Positions 1 to 8,801 of a stretch of DNA of 64,000 bases are shown piece by piece. Made by a program: the position numbers and the translations under genes. Location of the stretch: positions 1 through 64,000 of the forward strand of contig JBHGYD010000004.1 of the NCBI GenBank assembly GCA_041920415.1, read 5' to 3'. This stretch comes from JBHGYD01 sp041920415. GTDB lineage: Bacteria; Bacillota; Bacilli; Bacillales; Anoxybacillaceae. Under the pieces are notes generated by a model. That model saw only the letters and a program-made list of their open reading frames with translations, was not told the DNA's origin and ran no database searches. Every line of letters starts with the position of its first letter. The stretch's first letter is position 1.

Positions 1-33
1 CATCAAATTCGGGAGTGTGGTATGCTTGTTCAT
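1..33 (-). CDS. IS4-family transposase, N-terminal 11 codons only (cut by window edge)
   Basis: Reading leftward from 33, an ATG is followed by eleven codons giving MNKHTTLPNLM, the start I recall for a common IS4-type (DDE) transposase of Geobacillus and Anoxybacillus. A good ribosome binding site (AGAGGTG) lies just before it. The rest of the gene lies outside the window. The outer end of the insertion sequence should fall within the next few hundred bases to the right, but I could not place its inverted repeat. The identification rests on eleven residues and memory of the family. Confidence 0.55.
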   Translation of the reverse strand, partial: MNKHTTLPNLM

Positions 34-559
34 AGAGAGCACCTCTTTCCTGGGTTTGTTGGTGTGGTTACTTACATTCTATAGGAAAGGCGCTCTTTTT
101 TCTATGCTCTTTGGATTTTATTGGATAATCAACACGCCTGACTTTAACCTTTCCTCTTTTTTTGCTAGTCGAGATTTTCCAAACCGTTGCAAAAAAATTT
201 CTTTACAGATTCGATATTTCGTAATTGGTAAAATCTTGGTGTACCCTTACCCTATATCGCAAAATAACACTTCTATATTGAATCGAGAAAGGGAATAGTG
301 CCATTAAATAAAATTTCGTTGTGTCAGAATCGCTTATATCAACATGCATTTTTCACCCAAAAGTTTCGCCGCCTATATGTATATACAGCAGAGGTAAGAA
401 GACACCGCCAGCCATACCCGCCCCCATAGCATAGGCTTCCTGCCTGTCTGTAAAAATAACAAGCTGCTAAAATTCCTTCGTTCTCCCCTTTCAATAGGAG
501 CTATTTCACTTTTGTGATAAAATATATAGGAAAAAGATAACAAGAGGAGATGACGATTC
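34..559. other. Noncoding stretch between IS transposase start and pepT
   Basis: The left part is probably the upstream end of the insertion sequence. The right part carries the pepT promoter region: an extended -10 (TG-N-TAAAAT, 515-523) and a ribosome binding site AGAGGAG before 560. No convincing gene is seen; a 93-codon open frame at 17-298 overlaps the transposase start and has no family signature. Confidence 0.5.
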
Positions 560-1792
560 ATGAAACACGAAATTATCGAACGATTTACGAAGTATGTGAA
601 AATCGACACCCAATCGGACCCAAACAGCAATACTTGTCCTTCTACACCCGGTCAATGGACGCTTGCGAAGATGCTCGTAGAAGAGTTAAAAGCAATTGGT
701 ATGGAAGAAGTAACAGTCGATGAAAATGGTTATGTGATGGCGACTTTACCTTCCAATACCGATAAAGATGTACCAACGATCGGATTTTTGGCACATATGG
801 ATACGGCAACGGATTTTACTGGGGCTAATGTTAACCCACAACTCGTGGAATCGTATGATGGCGGGGATATCGTATTGAATGAGGAATTACATATCGTTCT
901 TTCTCCAACTGATTTTCCCGAACTCGCAAACTACAAAGGACATACATTAATCACGACAGATGGCACGACACTGTTAGGTGCAGACAATAAAGCAGGAATC
1001 GCCGAAATTATGACAGCAATGGCGTACCTCATTCAACACCCAGAAATCAAACATGGAAAAGTTCGTGTCGCCTTTACACCGGATGAGGAAATCGGCAGAG
1101 GTCCGCATAAATTTGATGTCTCGGCTTTTGGTGCCAAATATGCTTATACCGTGGACGGCGGCCCGCTTGGAGAGCTAGAGTATGAAAGCTTTAATGCTGC
1201 GCAGGCGAAAATCACGTTCAAAGGGAAAAACGTGCATCCAGGTACGGCAAAAGGAAAAATGATTAACTCAATGAAAATGGCAATGGAATTTCACGAACAT
1301 CTCCCAGCGAACGAAGCCCCAGAACATACAGAAGGCTATGAAGGATTTTATCATCTTCTATCCTTCCAAGGCGATGTAGAAAAAACAACGCTTCATTATA
1401 TTATTCGCGACTTTGACCGACAACAATTTGAAGCAAGAAAAGCAAAGATGGAGGAAATTGCAGCAAAGCTGCAAGAAAAGTACGGAAAAGAGCGAATCAC
1501 AATCGAAATCAAAGACCAATATTATAACATGCGAGAAAAAATTGAGCCTGTCAAAGAAGTCGTTGATGTTGCGTACGAAGCAATGAAAAACCTAGGTATT
1601 GAGCCAAAAATCTCACCAATCCGCGGCGGTACGGACGGCTCGCAGCTTTCCTACATGGGACTGCCTACTCCGAACATTTTTACAGGCGGCGAAAACTTCC
1701 ATGGCCGCTACGAATACATTTCTGTCGATAACATGATAAAAGCAACGAACGTCATTATCGAAATCATAAAATTGTTCGAACAAAAGGCATAA
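560..1792 (+). CDS. pepT: Peptidase T (tripeptide aminopeptidase)
   Basis: Cytosolic dizinc M20B aminopeptidase that releases the N-terminal residue of tripeptides, giving free amino acids in the last step of peptide use. It is 410 aa, the usual family length. Visible metal-site and catalytic motifs are AHMDTA (His79, Asp81), GADNKAG (Asp142), PDEEIG (Glu176-Glu177) and the C-terminal RGGTDGS segment. The start has the ribosome binding site AGAGGAG about ten bases upstream. It stands alone, with mobile-element debris on both sides. Confidence 0.95.
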   Translation: MKHEIIERFTKYVKIDTQSDPNSNTCPSTPGQWTLAKMLVEELKAIGMEEVTVDENGYVMATLPSNTDKDVPTIGFLAHMDTATDFTGANVNPQLVESYDGGDIVLNEELHIVLSPTDFPELANYKGHTLITTDGTTLLGADNKAGIAEIMTAMAYLIQHPEIKHGKVRVAFTPDEEIGRGPHKFDVSAFGAKYAYTVDGGPLGELEYESFNAAQAKITFKGKNVHPGTAKGKMINSMKMAMEFHEHLPANEAPEHTEGYEGFYHLLSFQGDVEKTTLHYIIRDFDRQQFEARKAKMEEIAAKLQEKYGKERITIEIKDQYYNMREKIEPVKEVVDVAYEAMKNLGIEPKISPIRGGTDGSQLSYMGLPTPNIFTGGENFHGRYEYISVDNMIKATNVIIEIIKLFEQKA

Positions 1793-1795
1793 CAC

Positions 1796-2237
1796 GGTTT
1801 TGATATTATCCCCTTATAGTAGACAGAAAAAAGTAAAGGTTGATACTGTTTACTATGAAGGGGTTTTTTCATGGGAAAAATCAGAAAAACGTATTCAGTA
1901 GAATTGTTCAAAAGTATCTGAACGAAGGCTAGAGCCAGAGACTGATTTTCGATCACTACAGTGTATACAATGTATATAATTCGAAGGAAACAGCCCCCCC
2001 GCCTCTATTCTAAATCCATTTCAGAGATATCCCATCTATCTTACATTACACAAATTTCTTGAAGGTACCCACAAACTCCAAGCATTGGTATTATAAACAA
2101 TAATAAAAACAGCAATATAAGCAGCCACTAACTTTTTTGATTTGATATCCCATTTACCTATTTATCTTATTTATTAAACTAACCTTCCTTGTTAGCCAAC
2201 CATGAAGCAAGCTTCACTCCGGATGATGGAAGGTACT
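1796..2237. other. Intergenic stretch with IS remnant, otherwise nothing recognised
   Basis: The first part (about 1808-1925) looks like the left end of an IS3-type element with a 16-codon vestige of its first reading frame. The remainder to 2237 shows no gene, repeat or RNA that I can recognise. Confidence 0.5.
1808..1925 (+). pseudogene. Remnant of IS3-family element (start of OrfA)
   Basis: At 1871 an ATG opens MGKIRKTYSVE, the typical start of the HTH-containing OrfA of IS150-like IS3 elements. The frame drifts after about eleven codons and ends at TGA 1919-1921. The bases before it (from about 1808) resemble the promoter-bearing left end of such an element. Nothing of OrfB is present, so this is a decayed fragment. 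The family call is from memory of OrfA N-termini. Confidence 0.4.
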
Positions 2238-2636
2238 TTATTTATTTTTTTTTAATTTAATCCACTTTGCCTTTTCATTCAGTGATGTCCCTTCTCTCCA
2301 ACTTATAAAGAAAAGCAATTCTTCATCCTTATCATAGTACCCACAATCATCATTACATTCCCAGTAATAAAAACCTTCTTCATTCAAAAAAACATGTCCT
2401 CCTTGATAATTCGGATACGGGTACACATTATAGTCAACATCATTTATAGGTGCTTTTCCTTTGTGTTGAATTTTAATGTTATAGCTCCCATTGAGCCCCA
2501 CTAAATGAGCATGAATAGTAATTCTCCAGTTCTTATCTTCACCTTGATATGTTACAGAGCGCGTCCGAAACACCACTAAATATAGAGTAATAAACAAGAT
2601 AAATAAAATCACAGTCCAGATAAGCTTTCTTTTCAA
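2238..2636 (-). CDS. Small membrane-anchored hypothetical protein
   Basis: 132-aa protein of unknown function. Residues 1-24 form one strongly hydrophobic N-terminal helix preceded by KRK, which suggests a membrane anchor or uncleaved signal. The rest is a polar, aromatic-rich, probably extracytoplasmic beta domain with a WECNDDCGYY segment. Translation most likely starts at TTG 2636, with the ribosome binding site AGAGGTG seven bases upstream. The gene is AT-rich compared with its neighbours, consistent with accessory origin. I do not recognise the family. Confidence 0.6.
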   Translation of the reverse strand: MKRKLIWTVILFILFITLYLVVFRTRSVTYQGEDKNWRITIHAHLVGLNGSYNIKIQHKGKAPINDVDYNVYPYPNYQGGHVFLNEEGFYYWECNDDCGYYDKDEELLFFISWREGTSLNEKAKWIKLKKNK

Positions 2637-2681
2637 TGCGTATCACCTCTTTTATAAGAGATGTACCAAAATAAAGAAATA

Positions 2682-2715
2682 TGAAACAGCTTGCCGACAA
2701 AGTCGACAAGCTGTT
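2682..2715. terminator. Orphan inverted repeat, terminator-like
   Basis: Two arms AACAGCTTGCCGAC and GTCGACAAGCTGTT around AAA form a near-perfect hairpin. The flanks are A/T-rich but there is no clean T-run. No gene that would need it is visible on either side, so it may be left over from a lost gene. Confidence 0.4.
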
Positions 2716-2951
2716 ATATTTCAATATCAGTTTGAATCGCTGCTACTGTTAACAGGTACGGATCTATGCCGTTTGCTCTGTCCCTCTCTAATATCGTGTC
2801 ATAATAAATTGCACTTATTTTATAGAATTTATCTTTAACAGAACTAAAAACAACAAAGTACATCACACCTTTGTGATGTACCAATTAATATATATAATGT
2901 GCGACATGATAGATCAGACATTGTGATGCGGAACTAAACCACAAACTTGAA

Positions 2952-3167
2952 TTAATGAAGTACACCTTGCAATTTTTGTTGTGCCATTGCCACTAATCGT
3001 TTAGTAATTTCACCGCCAACTGAACCATTTGCACGTGAAGTAGTATCCGGCCCTAGTTGTACTCCTAATTCTTGAGCAATTTCATATTTCATTTGCTCAA
3101 TCGCTGCTTCTGCTGATGGAATTAAAACGCGATTGTTATTTTTACTTTCAAATCGTTGTTGTATCAA
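2952..3167 (-). CDS. Alpha/beta-type small acid-soluble spore protein
   Basis: 71-aa DNA-coating protein of the spore core. It binds DNA in the forespore, protects it from UV and heat, and is degraded at germination by the GPR protease. Family signatures are visible: the GPR cleavage region around YEIAQELGV, the LGPDTTSRANGSVGG block and the C-terminal ITKRLVAMAQQKL helix. The start is TTG 3167 with a strong ribosome binding site (GGGAGG). The downstream IS110 element lies only about 55 bp upstream of this gene and may have moved into its promoter region; a clear sigma-G promoter was not found. Confidence 0.9.
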   Translation of the reverse strand: MIQQRFESKNNNRVLIPSAEAAIEQMKYEIAQELGVQLGPDTTSRANGSVGGEITKRLVAMAQQKLQGVLH

Positions 3168-3224
3168 AGGTAATTCCTCCCTCTATAAATGTTGATATAT
3201 CAACGGTTGTAGCCGTTTCAGGGG

Positions 3225-3556
3225 TGTCAAAAAAATATTTTTCGACACGACTTCTAACTTTATTTCTTAAATCTGTGTATATATGACAGTGGGTGGGTAC
3301 GCTTCGCTGCTACTACTGGTTTAATTTGGTAGTAGTGGAACAGAGTATGTGATGCACCATGGATCTCTGCATAACTTATGATGACGGACCCTCCCATGTC
3401 TCTTAGCATCGATGTGCCTACATTCCTTCGTTCGGTCTAGTCATAAGGCAGAGGCTGGCGAAGCTCCTTTAGGGACTCAAGGTCGAATGGAATGATATCG
3501 TGCCAGCTTCTCCGTGTCATCCTTGTGTTGTCTAGTGAATCGTAAGTCTATAGGTA
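3225..3556 (-). ncRNA. Probable bridge RNA region of the IS110 element
   Basis: This 330-base noncoding end lies downstream of the transposase on the same strand. Paired segments include GCTGGC 3454-3459 with GCCAGC 3502-3507, enclosing a 42-base internal region, and CTACTAC with GTAGTAG around 3312-3337. A multistem RNA with large internal loops is what the bridge RNAs of IS110 recombinases look like. Exact RNA ends and the target- and donor-pairing loops cannot be fixed by eye. Confidence 0.45.
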
Positions 3557-4834
3557 TCAAGCGGTCTGTTCGAGACCGAACACGTCCTGAATCATTCGCT
3601 TCGCATCAAACGCTTGGTGCTTCGTGCATACTGCATGTAGTACCTTCAGTAATTTCCCACATAACACCACGATCGATTGTTTCTTCCGCAACGGGTTATT
3701 CGCCCGAGTGGTGTAATATTCGTGCAACTGTCGAAACGCTTCGTTGTGACGGATCATCGGCATCATGACACGGAAGAGGAGGGCGCGTAATCGCTTTCTT
3801 CCACGCTTGGAAATCCGTTTTTGCCCTTTGTGTTGGCCGGAGGAGTGTTCTCGTAAGGTCAGACCCGCGAGTTTCAATAGTTGGCGTGGATCCTGATAGT
3901 GAGAAAAACTCCCGAGTTCCGATAACAGTTCGACGATGGTCGCATCGCCTAAGCCCGGAACGGTTTTTAGCCATTCGTATTCGACCGATGTTTGAACGAG
4001 TTCGACCAACTGTTGGGTCAGTGCCTCGATGTCTTCTTCCAATTGGCGATATCGGCGGACAAGCGTGGCAATTTCGATACGGGCCATCTGTTGTCCTTCC
4101 GTCACGCCAATGGATTGGTGGGCGAGTTCCATCAGTTTCATCGTTTTCGGCTTTTGAGGCGATTGTAAGCTTTCGCTTTGCCGATACAGGGCGAGAATCT
4201 CTTCTAGCTCTTTTCCTACTAGATCACACGGGAAAGGCGTATATTCCAACGCCGCGAGCGCCATTTTCCCGAAAAACGGAAAGGCTTGCGGAAACTCCGG
4301 AAAATATCGATCGAGCCAGCGAATCATTTGATTTCGTACCGCCCCTTGTTCTTCAACGAGTTTGGATCGGAGCGTCGCTCCGACGCGCAGTTCCGCCTCC
4401 ATCCCTTTGAGAATACGTGGATAGCTAAATCGACCGTCTTTCACTAACCGAGCAATGACGAGCGCATCTTTGGCATCATGCTTGGTCGGAAGATTGTCGT
4501 CTAGCTCTTTTGAGCGCTTGACGTGCATCGGGTTCGTCATGACGAGAGGAATATCCTTCTCTTCAAGGAAATAGGCCAGGTTCAGCCAATAGTGCCCCGT
4601 TGGCTCAATACCAACGATGACTTCGGTTTTCCCGAATTCCTCCATCGCTTTCACGATGCACTGATACAACCGTTCCAATCCTTCTCTGGATTGAGAAATG
4701 GGAAACGACTTTTTCAACTCTCTTCCTCGCACATCTACGAAGCAAGCATAATGCTTTTTCTTCGCAATATCCATGCCAACGACAAGCGTTTGATCGGTCA
4801 CTTGATTAATTTTGTGATTTTGAGTAGAATTCAC
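3557..4834 (-). CDS. IS110-family recombinase (DEDD transposase)
   Basis: 425-aa recombinase. An N-terminal RuvC-like DEDD domain shows Asp22 (GMDIAKK), Glu77 (GIEPTGHYW) and Asp120/Asp123 (KHDAKDAL). A coiled middle is followed by the C-terminal Tnp_20 domain with the helix-hairpin-helix VPGLGDAT and the catalytic serine in HSSGQHKG (Ser331/332). Length and motifs are complete, so the enzyme looks active. It starts at GTG 4834 with ribosome binding site AAGGAGGA. Its GC content is higher than that of the flanking genes, consistent with recent arrival. Confidence 0.92.
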   Translation of the reverse strand: MNSTQNHKINQVTDQTLVVGMDIAKKKHYACFVDVRGRELKKSFPISQSREGLERLYQCIVKAMEEFGKTEVIVGIEPTGHYWLNLAYFLEEKDIPLVMTNPMHVKRSKELDDNLPTKHDAKDALVIARLVKDGRFSYPRILKGMEAELRVGATLRSKLVEEQGAVRNQMIRWLDRYFPEFPQAFPFFGKMALAALEYTPFPCDLVGKELEEILALYRQSESLQSPQKPKTMKLMELAHQSIGVTEGQQMARIEIATLVRRYRQLEEDIEALTQQLVELVQTSVEYEWLKTVPGLGDATIVELLSELGSFSHYQDPRQLLKLAGLTLREHSSGQHKGQKRISKRGRKRLRALLFRVMMPMIRHNEAFRQLHEYYTTRANNPLRKKQSIVVLCGKLLKVLHAVCTKHQAFDAKRMIQDVFGLEQTA

Positions 4835-4905
4835 GTATAGTCCTCCTTGGTATTCAATTTAGGGGTCAATTTATCCGTTTGACACCCCCGAATCATACCA
4901 AGAGG

Positions 4906-4935
4906 GCTTTTTTTGTTCAAGTCCCCAAAAAAAGC
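4906..4935. repeat. Perfect 10-bp inverted repeat beside the IS110 end
   Basis: GCTTTTTTTG (4906-4915) and CAAAAAAAGC (4926-4935) pair perfectly around a ten-base loop. It lies about 17 bases outside the right inverted repeat of the IS. It may be the terminator of the membrane-protein gene or part of a hairpin target of the IS. Confidence 0.4.
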
Positions 4936-4964
4936 TTCTAACAGGAATGCTCCTTTACTGAACA

Positions 4965-6656
4965 TTATTTCACTTTATACAAATAAATTTTCCAAACGGA
5001 TTCCGAGTCTTCGAAAGAGCGCATAAACTCAAGCCCGTTTTCTTTTGCGTTCATAATCGGAACAGAAGAAAAGATATAGCGTCCTCCCATTTTCTTGAAT
5101 ACAGCTGTGTTGATCTCAAGATGGTGAATCTTTTTATGAGACGTTTTTCGAAACCCGTAATGCTTGCCTAGTTCCGCAGAGAAAATATACACCCGATTGC
5201 CCCAGTGATCGAAGTAATCTTTTAGTTCCGGACTTTTATCGAGTTCTTTCGCAATAATTTTTCGAAACTCATGCTTGTAAGAAAGAGGGTAAAAATTGTT
5301 ATACGTATCAAGTGTATAAAAGCCATTATATTGCGCAATCGCAGGGTGAAGCCCGATACTTGCAACTCGGTAAGAGCTTTGCGGCTTTCCAATATAGTCT
5401 TTGATTTCCTTAAATAAATGTTCGGCATAAAACTCTTTAAATGACGGAGTTCCCATGATTCGATAACGAATTTCTTCATTAAATCCTCCGAGCAAGAGAA
5501 TTTGTAGAGCAAGGGAAACAACGACAAATCGTTTCCATTTTTCTCCTTTTTGCCAAAGAATCCATAACGCAATGGCAAAATCAAGATAGATGACAAGCGG
5601 GCGCAAAAAGTGAAAGCGAGCAAAATTAAACGTATTAAGCAATGAAATTTTTTCTTTCAGTGGCTGCCACCCTTTGTAAAACCAAAACGCATACCATACG
5701 GATAAAACGAAATTGAGGACAAATAGAAACACAAATCGTTTTTCTGTTTTCCAGTCTTGGTTTTTCATCACGAACCAAAAAGCAATGAACAGAACTGGCA
5801 AAATGATAAATGTATGCAACGTCATGACATGGGTATGTCCAAGCAAATAGTTTTTAAAGACAAGACGAATCGTGTGCCAAAATCCGAGTTTCGAAGACAT
5901 AAACTCGTTTCGGCTTGTCGGCTCTTTTCCAAATAGAAGCGAGTAGACAAGACGATATTCAATCGCCAGAAACACCGCTGTCATAAAAGCGATGCTAGCG
6001 AAAAATTGGAGATTCCATTGTTTTTTCACGATCACATCGCGCAACCAAAGTAACGCCATCGCCGTTAGGAAAAAGAAAAATCCAAGGACAAAGCTTGCAT
6101 AAAACGGAAGAAGGGCGAGAACGAGCCATTCTTTCCATGAAGCTTGCCGCTGGCGAATGTTTAAGAACGCCCAAAGCGCAAGTGGCATTCCGAGCGTACT
6201 TAACATGCCTGACGGCCAAAAAGGGGTTAAAGCAAATGCAAGCGCCACCCCTACCCGAATGAGATACGTTTCTTTTTCTTTCACAAAATGTCGTTTTAAT
6301 AATAAATACATACCAAGAAAGGCGAACACTCGTGTAATCGTCTGGCTGAGGGCATATGCTACCATCGACGGAAACAAGGCATGAAGCCAGACGATACCGC
6401 TAAATTCTGTGCCAAAGGCGTTGCGCGGTAGTCCATTAATGATTTGTGGAATCGTAGCGTTCAGTGGTCCAAACAACTCTCCGCTTCTTGTGAGCACCTT
6501 ATACCAAGCGATATTCGAGTCTAAGTTATCATGAACGCGAATATGAGCGTTTTCCCCTAAAATATAAAGCGGAGAGAGATAAAGGGCTAAAAGGAAAATT
6601 GCGATCCATATCGCTCTCCGTTCTTTTTTCTCTATTTGTTTTTCATCTAGCATCAT
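4965..6656 (-). CDS. Polytopic membrane protein, YkoS/DUF6044-like
   Basis: 563-aa integral membrane protein. A charged N-terminus (DEKQIEKKERR) is followed by about ten to eleven hydrophobic helices over residues 16-400, then a soluble C-terminal domain of about 160 residues. The first extracytoplasmic loop carries RVHDNLDSN, which resembles the acidic loop of GT-C fold glycosyltransferases. Overall it resembles Bacillus YkoS, of unknown function. It starts at ATG 6656; a second ATG follows directly. The family link is from memory. Confidence 0.65.
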   Translation of the reverse strand: MMLDEKQIEKKERRAIWIAIFLLALYLSPLYILGENAHIRVHDNLDSNIAWYKVLTRSGELFGPLNATIPQIINGLPRNAFGTEFSGIVWLHALFPSMVAYALSQTITRVFAFLGMYLLLKRHFVKEKETYLIRVGVALAFALTPFWPSGMLSTLGMPLALWAFLNIRQRQASWKEWLVLALLPFYASFVLGFFFFLTAMALLWLRDVIVKKQWNLQFFASIAFMTAVFLAIEYRLVYSLLFGKEPTSRNEFMSSKLGFWHTIRLVFKNYLLGHTHVMTLHTFIILPVLFIAFWFVMKNQDWKTEKRFVFLFVLNFVLSVWYAFWFYKGWQPLKEKISLLNTFNFARFHFLRPLVIYLDFAIALWILWQKGEKWKRFVVVSLALQILLLGGFNEEIRYRIMGTPSFKEFYAEHLFKEIKDYIGKPQSSYRVASIGLHPAIAQYNGFYTLDTYNNFYPLSYKHEFRKIIAKELDKSPELKDYFDHWGNRVYIFSAELGKHYGFRKTSHKKIHHLEINTAVFKKMGGRYIFSSVPIMNAKENGLEFMRSFEDSESVWKIYLYKVK

Positions 6657-6779
6657 TGTTCACCGCCCCTTTTTGTTTGAGCTTGGTCAAAACGGCATTC
6701 ATATTATAAAGCAAAATCATTAAAAAATAATAAAAAATTCATTAAGAAAAGTAAAAGGTAGAGCGATGGACTCTAAAGG

Positions 6780-6826
6780 AAAAAAGAACTCCCTTCTCGC
6801 CTTGCTATCGCAAAGTGAGAAGGGAG
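6780..6826 (-). terminator. Rho-independent terminator of racA
   Basis: CTCCCTTCTC and GAGAAGGGAG form a ten-bp stem (6789-6798/6817-6826), followed on the minus strand by a run of T. Confidence 0.85.
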
Positions 6827-6838
6827 AACGGAACGATT

Positions 6839-7345
6839 TTATGCAAACAAGCTCATAATGCGGCTAAAACCGCGTCGTTTCGGCTTTTTCGTATTGTTTT
6901 TTTCATCAGAGGATTGAGTGTGATTGGTTTGTTCGAGATGAGCAAGCCGTTGTTCTAGCTGGTGAATATAGGCAGTGAGCTCTTCAATTTCTTGGCGGTG
7001 TTGCAGTAGTTGAAACGAAACGACCTCATCGGCTTTTTGTTCGAGTTTGCGCTCGGCATGTTGGAGGCGTGAGGTGAGTTTGTCGAGTTGCGGTTGGACG
7101 TAAGTGGCGAAAAACGTTTCTGGGCATACGGTGTCTTTTTCGCTTTCTTCTTCTGTATCGAACTCTTCAAGAGCGGCCCCATGCTCAAACTTAATTTGTT
7201 CTAGCAATGCGAGCGTTTCGGCATCGAATACATAATGACCCGCTTCGTTTTTTTGGCACGGAATGTTATATTTTTTCACCCATCGTTGGACCGTTTTCGG
7301 CGAAACCCCAAGACGTTTGGCAACGTTACTTGTTTTTAGCTCCAT
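6839..7345 (-). CDS. racA: Chromosome-anchoring protein RacA
   Basis: 168-aa DNA-binding and pole-anchoring protein that tethers the origin region to the cell pole through DivIVA at the onset of sporulation. The N-terminus is a MerR-like helix-turn-helix (MELKTSNVAKRLGVSPKTVQRWVKKY), followed by an acidic linker. A long coiled coil covers about residues 85-145, and the C-terminus is basic (KKPKRRGFSRIMSLF). Length is close to the Bacillus protein (184 aa). It is divergent from minJ, another DivIVA partner. Spo0A-box-like sites lie in the shared upstream region. Confidence 0.85.
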   Translation of the reverse strand: MELKTSNVAKRLGVSPKTVQRWVKKYNIPCQKNEAGHYVFDAETLALLEQIKFEHGAALEEFDTEEESEKDTVCPETFFATYVQPQLDKLTSRLQHAERKLEQKADEVVSFQLLQHRQEIEELTAYIHQLEQRLAHLEQTNHTQSSDEKNNTKKPKRRGFSRIMSLFA

Positions 7346-7400
7346 ATCTTTTCATTCCTCCTTATTCCTTCTTAGTTATATCATTTTTCCATCGAATGTT

Positions 7401-7490
7401 GATTTCCTTTCGACTAGACAAAACTAGTGTCGATTCGGCAAAGAAAGTGGTAATCTCGAATATTTAGTGCTGATTCGTCAACGATTACCA
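7401..7490. promoter_or_regulatory. racA/minJ divergent control region with palindrome and 0A-like boxes
   Basis: On the minus strand, toward racA, TGCCGAA (7434-7440) fits the Spo0A box TGNCGAA, and AGTCGAA (7409-7415) is a near match. A nested inverted repeat follows: TGGTAATC 7448-7455 with GATTACCA 7483-7490, and CGAAT 7457-7461 with ATTCG 7473-7477. Binding proteins are inferred only. Confidence 0.35.
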
Positions 7491-7594
7491 AAAAATGTTG
7501 AAAAAATATAAGGATGGTCATAGGATTTACGAAGACGATTTGATAGAATAACAAATAGATTAATAGAAGCGTGAATATAGCGAGGTGATAGAGA

Positions 7595-8785
7595 ATGTCC
7601 GCATGGGTGTTAGAAGTGATCAAAGGAATCGGTCGTTTATGGATACAGCCTCTTTTCTATTATGGAATATTGCTGGCGCTTTTTGTTGGATGGCGTCGCG
7701 TGAAAAAGGAACGAGGTTATTTTCATATTCGTGTGTATGATTCGTTTCATGAAAGCAAATTTTTTTGGCGCAGCGGTCTTGTGGTCGGTGTTCTTATTTC
7801 GCTTGTAGTCATTGGTATTGGTGTTGTGCTTCCGCGCGATGTAGTTACATTGATCGCTTGGGTGACGGTGTTGCTTGGATTGACGTTGCAAATGCGGTTG
7901 TTATCGCCTGCTTACACGCTTGGGTTGACCTTTTTTATCGCTAGCTTTTTAGCTCGATATGAGGAAACGAAATCATTTTTTGCGGCAAATTTTCCGAAGC
8001 TTGAGGAAATGAATTTGTCGGCGTTAGCGATCTTGTTAGCGTTGCTTTTATTGGCGGAAGCGTGGCTCATTTTACGCAATGGGGCAGTGAATACGTCGCC
8101 GCAATTGACGAAAAGCAAACGCGGGTTTATCGTTGGGGAACATTGGGCGCAGCGGCTTTGGTGTGTACCGGTGCTGCTCCCGGTTCCGGGTGATGCGCTT
8201 GCTTCTCCGTTTTCGTGGTGGCCGCTTTTTTCAGTGCATGACCATTCGTATTCGTTCATGCTCGTCCCGTTTTTGATTGGCTTTTCCCAACACGTTCAAG
8301 GGATGCATCCACGCCAATCGATTCGCCTCACGGGGCAACGTGTCATGCTGCTAGCGTTTGTGGTCGGCGTTCTGGCCGTAGTAAGTGATTGGTATACCCC
8401 ACTTGCGATTATCGCCGCGGCGATAGCGTTTATTGCGAGAGAGTGGTTAGCGTTTTCGCAACATGTTCAAGATCGTTCCCAGTCACCGTATTTTTCACAA
8501 CGAACGCATGGTCTTGTTATTTTAGGGATCCTTCCGCAATCGAAAGCGGAAAAGATGGCGCTTCAAATTGGCGAAGTGATTGTGAAAGTGAATGGAGTGC
8601 CTGTCAAAACAGAAGAAGAGTTTTATGAGGCATTGCAACGGAATCGCGCGTTTTGTAAGCTAGAAGTGTTGGATGAAAACGGGGAAATTCGTTTTGTCCA
8701 AGGAGCGTTGTATGAGGATGAGCACCATGAGCTAGGTTTGCTGTTTGTGCAGCAGCGAGAAAAATGGACATCTGAAGCTGTCTAA
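7595..8785 (+). CDS. minJ: Cell-division topology protein MinJ
   Basis: 396-aa membrane protein bridging DivIVA and MinD, so that the Min system blocks division at used poles. Several hydrophobic helices fill residues 15-290. The C-terminal 90 residues form a cytosolic PDZ-like domain (GLVILGILPQSKAEKMALQ, then IVKVNGVPV). Length matches Bacillus MinJ (397 aa). The gene is preceded by a GAGGTGA ribosome binding site and followed after 16 bp by csbA, as in related genomes. Confidence 0.9.
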   Translation: MSAWVLEVIKGIGRLWIQPLFYYGILLALFVGWRRVKKERGYFHIRVYDSFHESKFFWRSGLVVGVLISLVVIGIGVVLPRDVVTLIAWVTVLLGLTLQMRLLSPAYTLGLTFFIASFLARYEETKSFFAANFPKLEEMNLSALAILLALLLLAEAWLILRNGAVNTSPQLTKSKRGFIVGEHWAQRLWCVPVLLPVPGDALASPFSWWPLFSVHDHSYSFMLVPFLIGFSQHVQGMHPRQSIRLTGQRVMLLAFVVGVLAVVSDWYTPLAIIAAAIAFIAREWLAFSQHVQDRSQSPYFSQRTHGLVILGILPQSKAEKMALQIGEVIVKVNGVPVKTEEEFYEALQRNRAFCKLEVLDENGEIRFVQGALYEDEHHELGLLFVQQREKWTSEAV

Positions 8786-8801
8786 ATGAGGGGTTTTTAC
8801 G

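Larger units (their letters stand above)
3221..4889 (-). mobile_element. IS110-family element, IS1111-like, apparently complete
   Basis: The element contains one transposase gene on the minus strand and ends in an exact inverted repeat: GGGGTGTCAAA at 3221-3231 and TTTGACACCCC at 4878-4888. Classical IS110 elements lack such repeats, whereas the IS1111 subgroup has subterminal ones, so the true ends probably lie a few bases outside. The left side carries about 330 noncoding bases after the transposase stop, where IS1111 types keep the bridge RNA. It sits between an SASP gene and a membrane-protein gene and interrupts neither. Confidence 0.75.

Noticed and set aside
17..298. 93-codon open frame at the left edge
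   Set aside because: It overlaps the minus-strand IS transposase start and IS end, has no ribosome binding site and shows no family pattern.
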